The translations under genes were made by a program, and so were the position numbers. A stretch of 50,224 bases of DNA. Origin: JAJRRH01 sp047638815. GTDB lineage: Bacteria > Bacteroidota > Bacteroidia > Flavobacteriales_D > JABDKJ01. Below, piece by piece: positions 44,637 through 50,224 of the stretch; positions within the stretch are counted from its first letter, which is position 1, and each line of letters starts with the position of its first letter. The notes beneath the pieces are model-generated. The model was not told the DNA's origin, did not search any database, and saw nothing but the letters and a program-made list of their open reading frames with translations. Location of the stretch: the NCBI GenBank assembly GCA_047638815.1, contig JBLIMR010000015.1, forward strand, positions 1 to 50,224, in the 5' to 3' direction.

Positions 44637-45287
44637 TTATATCTTTGTTCCGTATGCCAAATCACCTGCATCTCCCAAGCCTGGAATGATGTATGAGTTT
44701 TGATCCAACGTATCATCTATGGCAGCACACCAGATATCTGTTCCATCTGGCAGATATTTCTTCACAGTTTCCACACCAGCCTTTGACGCTATGGCACATA
44801 CAACTATGACTTTCGAAGGAATGCCTCGAGTCAGTAATGCCTCATATGCCAACACAACAGAACTTCCAGTTGCTAGCATCGGATCGGTGAGTATTAGTAC
44901 TTTGTTGTCAATGGAAGGAGATGCAACGTATTCAACTTCAACTTCTATTTTGTCCCCTTCACCATGAGGTTTCCTGAAGGCTGAGATAAATGCGTTATCA
45001 GCCCTATCGAAAGTCTCAAGCATGCCATTATGCATGGTGAGACCAGCTCGAAGAATAGATGCAATGACCGGTTGCTTTTGCAGTAATTTACTTGGCGCTA
45101 CGCCTAAAGGTGTTTGCACATCTTTGTTTTGATGACTGAGAGATTTACTTACCTCATAGGCCATTACAGATCCGATCCGCGATAGGTTTTTTCGGAAACG
45201 TAGAGGGTCATTTTGTATAGTGACATCTCTCAATTCGGCAACATAATCACAAAGAATCGAATAATTTTCGCTGCAGTCTACTATCAT
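44637..45287 (-). CDS. upp: Uracil phosphoribosyltransferase
   Basis: A 216-residue type I PRTase-fold enzyme that forms UMP from uracil and PRPP. The PRPP-binding loop VLILTDPMLATGSS (about 130-143) is the Upp signature. The uracil site is near the C-terminus (YIIPGLGDAGDLAYGTKI), with GDAGDL matching GDAGDR of the classic enzyme apart from the final residue. The N-terminus is slightly divergent ('MIVDCSENYSILCDYVAELRDVT'). It leads the operon upp-membrane protein-yjjG, with an exact promoter box TACCTTTG upstream. Confidence 0.93.
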   Translation of the reverse strand: MIVDCSENYSILCDYVAELRDVTIQNDPLRFRKNLSRIGSVMAYEVSKSLSHQNKDVQTPLGVAPSKLLQKQPVIASILRAGLTMHNGMLETFDRADNAFISAFRKPHGEGDKIEVEVEYVASPSIDNKVLILTDPMLATGSSVVLAYEALLTRGIPSKVIVVCAIASKAGVETVKKYLPDGTDIWCAAIDDTLDQNSYIIPGLGDAGDLAYGTKI

Positions 45288-45307
45288 GTGAGCTTTTTCG
45301 GTTTGTT

Positions 45308-45315
45308 CAAAGGTA
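45308..45315 (-). promoter_or_regulatory. Bacteroidota -7 promoter box (TACCTTTG, minus) for upp
   Basis: Exact TAnnTTTG match on the minus strand, 20 bases from the ATG at 45287. A -33 element at normal spacing is not clear. Confidence 0.5.
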
Positions 45316-45348
45316 AGTATTCAATGAAATCTATCTAAAGTCAAAAAA

Positions 45349-46644
45349 TTAAACTTTTAGTGCCGCATATTTTATAACACGATGAAAAACATCTCGCCAA
45401 CCTTTCCAATTCCCTCGATTACTTAATGACTCATTGTGCCATAATAAGATGAATGTCCCATCCACTTTTCGTACAGTATCTACAAGCGAGTTTATTTTTT
45501 TGACCGCCTCATCTGGACTTAGTTTTAGGTAATTCTCACATGTCCCATCCATTACCGCTGTGGTGTAGATTATTAATTCTGTCGGTGATTCTGTGCTAAG
45601 GTCATAAAAAGTATAAGGTATACTTGTACTCGTCCTAAAACCCGGCTGCTCGGCATATGCCATGGAATAGTCTTCGGTGTATCCAAGCCGGCAGAGTTGC
45701 CGAAAACTTTCAGGCAATTCAAATTTCAAGTAATGATATCGAGAGTGATTTACTGTACGTCCAATTATTTTTTCAAGCCTTCTCTTTTCCTTTTCAAGTT
45801 GTACTTCGGAAGTGTGCACCGCATATGATGGATGCGATCCAGCAGTTTCGGAGTGTGATTTAATCAGTGTGGTAAGATCTGGATCGTGATGATGAAGATT
45901 TTTATCATGCTTGCCATAATCTCCGAGAAGGAAGAAATGTTTTTTATCTAGATCAAATTCTTTTGTTAGTCGATTGAAGTAATCAAAGGTGTCAAATGGA
46001 TCAAGACCAGTTGATTTTGTTTTCCTTCGATCTTTAATTCTGTCCAGATTAAGGGTAAGTACATCCTTTGCAATAGACCTAAAGTTTCGCGCAAAGGAAC
46101 GCCCTCGATAAGCGTATGCAACATCTACGTCCATGGTTGGAAGCAATCTAAACTTCCTTTTTGGCGCACTGAAATTAGCATAGATATTTGCAATTGCTGC
46201 GAACAAATCGTTCATCCAAAAATCCACAAGAGGGGTTTCTATAAAACCATGTTTGAATGCCAAACTGTTGTTAAACCGATATCTTCCGTGTTTGTCCTTG
46301 TCATGGGGTAGGTATTCTTCATACCGGCTTAAAAGATAAAAAGCGGCCGAAAAAAGATCAAACCCTAATAGATCTCCCGTATTAAGATATAATTTATTGA
46401 TTCCGTCATTGGAAAAGGTGATGTCATGTTCACGTATGTTCTTTTCGAACAACAAAGTATGAGGTCTTATTTTAGAAATGCCCTCAATATCGGTTTCAGA
46501 ATAATTCAACTTCACCCCATCAGATAGTTTGAACTGATCGAGATCACTTGTCAATGAAACTTCTATTCCATTCATCTGTGCGAACAGCACATCGACTATC
46601 CACAAAAGTCTCGGGCTAATATGTTCAGTATATATTAAGATCAC
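45349..46644 (-). CDS. Polysaccharide deacetylase-like protein (GTG start)
   Basis: A 431-residue soluble protein. The N-terminal ~130 residues (TEHISPRLLWIVDVLF...) are a conserved Bacteroidota extension that I recall as DUF7033. The C-terminal NodB-like barrel begins LLPTMDVDVAY (metal Asp pair, about 168-172) and has HSETAGSHPSYAVH (His metal site, about 270-283) and FILLWHNESLSNRG near the end. No signal peptide, so the substrate is likely an intracellular glycan precursor or lipid-linked sugar (inference). The start is GTG at 46644: an in-frame stop lies about seven codons further up, with no in-frame ATG between. Confidence 0.82.
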   Translation of the reverse strand: MILIYTEHISPRLLWIVDVLFAQMNGIEVSLTSDLDQFKLSDGVKLNYSETDIEGISKIRPHTLLFEKNIREHDITFSNDGINKLYLNTGDLLGFDLFSAAFYLLSRYEEYLPHDKDKHGRYRFNNSLAFKHGFIETPLVDFWMNDLFAAIANIYANFSAPKRKFRLLPTMDVDVAYAYRGRSFARNFRSIAKDVLTLNLDRIKDRRKTKSTGLDPFDTFDYFNRLTKEFDLDKKHFFLLGDYGKHDKNLHHHDPDLTTLIKSHSETAGSHPSYAVHTSEVQLEKEKRRLEKIIGRTVNHSRYHYLKFELPESFRQLCRLGYTEDYSMAYAEQPGFRTSTSIPYTFYDLSTESPTELIIYTTAVMDGTCENYLKLSPDEAVKKINSLVDTVRKVDGTFILLWHNESLSNRGNWKGWRDVFHRVIKYAALKV

Positions 46645-46751
46645 AACATCAATTCTGGATCGTCAAATTATAAAATTATTCTGTAAAGGAAGGAAAGAAA
46701 TTTTTCACTTCATATTTAATGTAGGGACAAAATTATTTAAGCCCTACATTC

Positions 46752-47492
46752 TTATAAACTGCGAAGTATATAATGTGGTTCGATTGATATTTGAGATTTG
46801 CCACATATCATGTCTGCAGATCTTTGGTATTCTTCAAAAACTTCTCTCCAAAATTTGAAGAACGTGTAGTTGCCTCTCTTGAGAACCTTACCATGAGTGA
46901 ACCATACCAATATTGTAGTGCCCGCCATAAGGAATTTCCGCAGCGATTCTTTTAACCATTGCCCAAAAAACGATCTTCTTTCATGAAAGAAACTAAGCGT
47001 AAAGCACTGGAAATTTATATGTAACTCTTCGTCTATGAGTATCTGTTCGCAAAGCTTTTGAAGCAAAGTGGAATTACTAGAATCTCTCAGAGCTTTATAA
47101 TAAACAACGGCAATGATCTCTGCCGTGATCAACACCAAAACCGAATTCTCTAGAGATGCTAGGGTTCTTAGTTTTCTGAAGATATCATCTATCCAATGCC
47201 CTCTTATCTTGGGGATATCATTCAATGTCAGGAATTTCCCTAAGACCTTTGCGTGTGATTGTTCTTCTCGAATAAAAATTTTAATGGTATTTAAATATTC
47301 TTCATCGCCCAAAACTTCTGCGTACCTCATTAAATTTTCACCTTCAGAATTTTCCCCACGTTGAAATTGCTGTAATGATGTCTTCAGATCTTTTTTCTCA
47401 TCGGTTGTGAGTTGATTTCCTTCACTCCAATTGATATGATCAAAGTGAGTTTTGTTGATTGTGAAATAGTTGGTCCATTGAAGAAATTCCAT
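46752..47492 (-). CDS. Ferritin-like di-iron protein
   Basis: A 246-residue protein with a four-helix ferritin-like core. The ligand pattern is complete: a first-helix Glu (about 47-52), E77-x-x-H80 in REEQSHA, E125 in ITAEI, and E155-x-x-H158 in DEELH. These are the residues of a carboxylate-bridged di-iron site. I use the ATG at 47492; a GTG start 20 codons upstream is possible but adds a poorly conserved stretch. The C-terminal part has a hydrophobic stretch (about 185-200). The reaction is unknown; relatives include ferritin-like oxidases and rubrerythrin-type proteins. It stands alone, with about 107 bases separating it from the deacetylase gene. Confidence 0.8.
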   Translation of the reverse strand: MEFLQWTNYFTINKTHFDHINWSEGNQLTTDEKKDLKTSLQQFQRGENSEGENLMRYAEVLGDEEYLNTIKIFIREEQSHAKVLGKFLTLNDIPKIRGHWIDDIFRKLRTLASLENSVLVLITAEIIAVVYYKALRDSSNSTLLQKLCEQILIDEELHINFQCFTLSFFHERRSFFGQWLKESLRKFLMAGTTILVWFTHGKVLKRGNYTFFKFWREVFEEYQRSADMICGKSQISIEPHYILRSL

Positions 47493-47636
47493 TGTGATTG
47501 TTTTTTGGTTTTCTTCTGAACGTCCGAATTTTTCGGTTCTTGTGTTATTCACATACTTTAACTTTTGAGAGCTAAACGATTTTAAACGTGAGTCATATTA
47601 CAGGTCTAACTCATTTATATAGGAGAAAGTTTGTTT

Positions 47637-47675
47637 CCCCTCTTGAGAGGGATTAGGGATGTGTTTTACTTCCTG
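47637..47675. repeat. REP-like hairpin element (CCCTC...GAGGG)
   Basis: CCCTC (47638-47642) pairs with GAGGG (47647-47651) over a TTGA loop, followed by ATTAGGGATGTGTTTTAC. From memory, near-identical short hairpins recur between genes in many Bacteroidota genomes; no second copy is visible in this window. It overlaps the end of the 79-codon frame. Confidence 0.4.
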
Positions 47676-47892
47676 TGATTTTAATATTTATAACCCTCAT
47701 TATTTTTAATTCACAGTTGTCGATCATCTCTTGAATTTTCTCATGATCATATACTAAGTCATTAGATGTTTGTGAGCATAGTAATTTCGACTTGTCAAAG
47801 TATCCAAATTGAAAATTAATTTCATTTCCAGTCCCAATAAAACTTGTTGAGAACACATATCCGCTGCGCAGGATTTGCAATCCTGCGCTCAC
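47653..47892 (-). pseudogene. 79-codon frame, probable decayed gene fragment bounded by repeat elements
   Basis: This is the only frame of note in the 509-bp gap 47493-48001. Its first residues (SAGLQILRSG) are a translation of the palindrome at 47866-47888 and its last (KTHP) of the REP-like hairpin at 47637-47675, so both ends are repeat-derived. The interior (TGNEINFQFGYFDKSKLL...ELKIMRVINIKITGSK) reads like the C-terminal part of a protein. I do not recognise it. Interpretation as a remnant is favoured over a functional gene. The rest of the gap shows nothing I can name. Confidence 0.4.
47866..47888. repeat. Perfect palindrome GCGCAGGATT-TGC-AATCCTGCGC
   Basis: Ten-base arms with no mismatch (47866-47875 and 47879-47888) around a three-base loop. 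It is GC-rich in an AT-rich gap. No T-run follows on either strand, so it is not a typical terminator. It resembles short REP-type palindromes associated in other genomes with IS200-like (RAYT) transposases; none is present here. Confidence 0.7.
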
Positions 47893-48001
47893 TAATCTAT
47901 CTCTGAATAACAGTCATTTCTTTTCGTGAATTATGACCAAGTTAAAAAGTTATTCTCTTGTCTCAACTAAGATCACCTGTACAAAGTATCCCAATCACCC
48001 C

Positions 48002-48694
48002 CTATACCAACCCTTCATCCTTAAAACTATAATATCCATCAGCAGTAACAATAATATGATCCAAAACGGGAATGTCCAATACTTTCCCGGCTTCAACCAT
48101 TTTCTCGGTCAGTCTTTTATCTTCATGACTTGGTGAATTATTACCTGAAGGGTGATTATGAGCCAGAATTAAAGATGAAGCTTTGTAGTCTAACGCCTTT
48201 TTAAAAACACGTTTGGCGTCCACCAACGTTCCACTTACTCCGCCATCTGATATTTGTTCTGCTCGGAGTACTACGTTTTTACGATTAAGAATCAGGATCC
48301 AAAATTCCTCATAGTCAGCATCTCCAATCAAAGGATGTAGTTCATCAAAGGCATCTTTACTTGATTTTATGGATGTTTTTACCTCCGATTTTTCTGATTT
48401 CCTTCTTCGACCCAATTCCAATGCAGCAATAATACTTAATGCCTTTGCCTCCCCAATACCTTTGATTTCCATCAATTCTTGGGCGCTATATCGACTGAGT
48501 GTAGCTAGATGATTATCTGCTAAAGAAAGGATGTGTTGTGATAGTTTGACAGCGGATAATTCACGACTGCCGCTTCGTAAAAGAATTGCAAGTAATTCTG
48601 CATTCGTCATGGAACGCAGACCTCGGGCTAGTAATTTTTCTCTGGGACGATCGTCCTCAGCCCATTCTGTTATAGGTTGGTGGGAAGTGCTCAT
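48002..48694 (-). CDS. radC: RadC/JAB-domain protein (UPF0758)
   Basis: A 230-residue protein. The N-terminal helix-hairpin-helix-like domain (about 12-95, with DRPREKLLARGLRSMTNAEL and ELMEIKGIGEAKAL) precedes a JAB/MPN metal-binding domain with H179-N-H181-PSG and D192 in SPSHED, the usual HxHPSG(x7-8)D zinc motif. The name radC is historical; a role in radiation repair has not held up and the function of the family is unsettled, perhaps a metallo-isopeptidase or nuclease-like activity. Length is typical. The 123-bp gap upstream shows a one-mismatch TACTTTTA box. Confidence 0.92.
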   Translation of the reverse strand: MSTSHQPITEWAEDDRPREKLLARGLRSMTNAELLAILLRSGSRELSAVKLSQHILSLADNHLATLSRYSAQELMEIKGIGEAKALSIIAALELGRRRKSEKSEVKTSIKSSKDAFDELHPLIGDADYEEFWILILNRKNVVLRAEQISDGGVSGTLVDAKRVFKKALDYKASSLILAHNHPSGNNSPSHEDKRLTEKMVEAGKVLDIPVLDHIIVTADGYYSFKDEGLV

Positions 48695-48817
48695 GATCTA
48701 AAAGTAATAAAAAACCATTAACTCTTGCTTGAGAAGATTTTTCACTATCCCAAACTGTAACAGATCTCAAAAATAAATCTCAGATACTACATCTAATCTT
48801 TCTAGTCAAATGTCTCA

Positions 48818-50224
48818 TTAACAAGGCAAACCAAAATTGCCTAAGAAAAAAGCGAAGTCCTGACCATCCACAAAGCCAGAGTCATCGAAATCAGATTGAC
48901 ACAAGCCTGATTCACATGCTATACCAAAGTTGCCCAAGAATATAGCGAAGTCACCACCATCAGTAAAATCATCACCATTTAAATCCGTAGGGCAAGGTAC
49001 GGGGCAATCCAAATTGAAGTTCCCCAAGAAAATAGCGAAATCCAATCCATTTGTAATTCCATCTCCATTAATATCCGTAGGACAGTCATTAGGATCGCAG
49101 GTAACGCCAAAATTCCCTAAGAATATGGCGAAATCTAATCCGTTCGTAGTTCCATCACCATTTATATCTGTTGGGCATAATCCCATATCAATGGTGCCTG
49201 CACAGATACATCCATCTTGAATTGTATCATTATTGGTCATGCTGTCACCATCGTCACAAGATTCGCCAACATCAGGATTATCAATAATTACTCCACTTCC
49301 ATCATCGCTGCCCGAACATTCGTCACAACCAGTAGCAGACAAACATGAGCCATCATTTATTGTCGCGACAACATTAAAATTACAGGCATTAAAATCAGTG
49401 CAGCCAGGAACGTCAAGATCAAACGTAACCTCAAAATCGAATACTTCAAAATTCCAACGGTCGTCCCATTCTAAAATATATGAATCCCCTTCTACAGCTT
49501 CAAATAATAACTGCGTTGTAAAGCCTGGCCCCCCATCATCATCAGAAATAAGACAGGAGAGATTATTACAAGAGCCAGTGTACACAGATAGTCTGGTGTC
49601 AGGCAAGGTAGGGTTGTTGGCTGATGTTATTTTACATTGACCCGATTGAGAAGCGGTATAAACATACCACGAGGCATTGTTTGCATCCTGTTCACAATTG
49701 TTGGATGCACCTTCTCCGGCAAATGGCCCAGGATCAGTGAATACTCCTTCTCCTATATTAATGGCTTCAGAGCATATAATGCTTTGAGGGATTAATCGAC
49801 CGAGACAGGTGCAATCCTCTAAAATTTCGTCTAGGGCTGTGGTAATATCATTATCGTCACAATCTGCCCCTAGAAATACAACAGCATCAAATGGTGCACA
49901 ATCATCTTCATTTAAAAATTCATCTCCGTCAATATCACCATCACAAACATCACCAATCCCATCTCCATCAATATCAGATTGATCTGCATTGGATAAGTCG
50001 GCACAATTATCTTCAATGTCAGTAATGCCATCCGAATCTGAATCTGCATTTATAGCGATAAAAGACATTTCAAAATCGAAAGAATCACCGCTCCAACGGT
50101 CGTCCCACTGTATGTAAAAAGTTTCATCAGGGTTTACTAGAAATGATACAATAGATGTAAAGTTCCCCCCCGAATCATCATCAAAAGCGAAACATGTTAA
50201 ATCATCACAACTACCTGTAAATAC
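48818..50224 (-). CDS. Secreted Ca-binding multidomain protein, 3' part (gene runs off the right edge)
   Basis: The frame is open from the window edge to a stop at 48818, so at least 468 residues are present and the start lies outside; the ATG at 50068 is internal. Order: end of a beta-sandwich unit (TGSCDDL...YIQWDDRW), thrombospondin type 3-like Ca repeats (DSDSDGITDIEDNC, DIDGDGIGDVCDGDIDGDE), a complete beta-sandwich unit (FTDPGPFAGEGA...YTGSCNNL...YILEWDDRW), a cysteine-rich module (GCTDFNACNFNVVATINDGS), and four dockerin-like repeats to the very end. No T9SS sorting domain follows. Such proteins are typically extracellular adhesins or matrix components; the function is unknown. Confidence 0.82.
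   Translation of the reverse strand, partial: VFTGSCDDLTCFAFDDDSGGNFTSIVSFLVNPDETFYIQWDDRWSGDSFDFEMSFIAINADSDSDGITDIEDNCADLSNADQSDIDGDGIGDVCDGDIDGDEFLNEDDCAPFDAVVFLGADCDDNDITTALDEILEDCTCLGRLIPQSIICSEAINIGEGVFTDPGPFAGEGASNNCEQDANNASWYVYTASQSGQCKITSANNPTLPDTRLSVYTGSCNNLSCLISDDDGGPGFTTQLLFEAVEGDSYILEWDDRWNFEVFDFEVTFDLDVPGCTDFNACNFNVVATINDGSCLSATGCDECSGSDDGSGVIIDNPDVGESCDDGDSMTNNDTIQDGCICAGTIDMGLCPTDINGDGTTNGLDFAIFLGNFGVTCDPNDCPTDINGDGITNGLDFAIFLGNFNLDCPVPCPTDLNGDDFTDGGDFAIFLGNFGIACESGLCQSDFDDSGFVDGQDFAFFLGNFGLPC
48821..49177 (-). repeat. Four tandem ~31-residue dockerin-like Ca-binding repeats
   Basis: Units start C-P-T-D-I-N-G-D-G-T-T-N-G-L-D-F, CPTDINGDGITNGLDF, CPTDLNGDDFTDGGDF and CQSDFDDSGFVDGQDF. 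Each ends xxFLGNFG or FLGNFN plus a short Cys linker. The D-x-N/D-x-D-G/S loop with a following Asp matches the dockerin/EF-hand Ca loop. The first two DNA copies are the most alike and the last is the most diverged. Confidence 0.85.

Noticed and set aside
49233..49640. 135-codon plus-strand frame opposite the Ca-binding repeat gene
   Set aside because: Ser/Pro-rich antisense of Asp/Gly-rich codons, as expected from the opposite strand.
1..50224. tRNA, rRNA, CRISPR array, prophage or insertion sequence
   Set aside because: I read the gaps on both strands and found no cloverleaf with a T-loop, no regularly spaced direct repeats, and no transposase, integrase or phage structural genes.

Overview
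The window is a 50 kb piece of an AT-rich chromosome from the phylum Bacteroidota, probably Flavobacteriia and possibly a marine lineage. The evidence is: proteins with type IX secretion (T9SS) sorting domains of both type A and type B; a TonB-dependent receptor with an N-terminal carboxypeptidase-like domain; a DUF6089-type outer membrane protein; two OmpH/Skp chaperone genes behind bamA; and TAnnTTTG promoter boxes, the -7 element of the Bacteroidota primary sigma factor, exactly matched upstream of twelve start codons. Family-level assignment is not possible from this sequence alone. I see no tRNA, rRNA, CRISPR array, insertion sequence or prophage.

Layout. 1-2.8 kb: 5' end of a redoxin gene (minus), then an SDR oxidoreductase, a CPBP intramembrane protease and a lipoprotein (plus). 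2.9-10.0 kb, minus: a TonB-dependent receptor; then a PASTA protein, a T9SS cargo protein, an RluD-type pseudouridine synthase and a small helical-repeat protein in one tightly packed run. 10.3-16.2 kb: ddl, glmM-like phosphohexomutase and cysteine desulfurase (plus), a conserved unknown 479-residue protein (minus), and a PhnP-like metallo-hydrolase (plus). 16.4-26.8 kb, plus: a T9SS-secreted M1 aminopeptidase, a 2023-residue alpha-2-macroglobulin lipoprotein with its thioester motif, YbjQ, an unlisted 38-residue membrane protein and a class V aminotransferase-fold enzyme. 26.9-34.6 kb, minus: a secreted protein whose signal peptide is out of frame across a 13-base homopolymer, YdcF, riboflavin synthase, a large T9SS type B protein, an alpha/beta hydrolase and pdxJ. 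34.7-43.4 kb, plus: an envelope/cofactor cluster made of a CBS protein, a BamA-like barrel, nadK, a DUF6089 barrel, uppS, bamA and two skp-like genes, closed by a strong terminator. 43.5-50.2 kb, minus: yjjG, a small membrane protein, upp, a polysaccharide deacetylase-like protein, a ferritin-like di-iron protein, a repeat-bounded gene remnant, radC, and the 3' part of a secreted Ca-binding repeat protein that ends in four dockerin-like repeats.

How it works together. Much of the window serves the cell envelope: peptidoglycan precursors (Ddl, GlmM, UppS, PASTA protein), outer membrane protein assembly (BamA, Skp-like pair, second BamA-like barrel), and surface or secreted proteins (TonB receptor, M1 peptidase, A2M, several T9SS cargos). 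The remainder is housekeeping: NAD(P), PLP and riboflavin biosynthesis, uracil salvage, Fe-S/sulfur supply and RNA modification. I found no complete new multi-gene system. The most notable items are the homopolymer-disrupted secreted protein, protein-like antisense remnants on both sides of the M1 peptidase gene, the 38-codon gene translationally coupled to an aminotransferase, the four-repeat protein behind rluD, and the dockerin-like tail.
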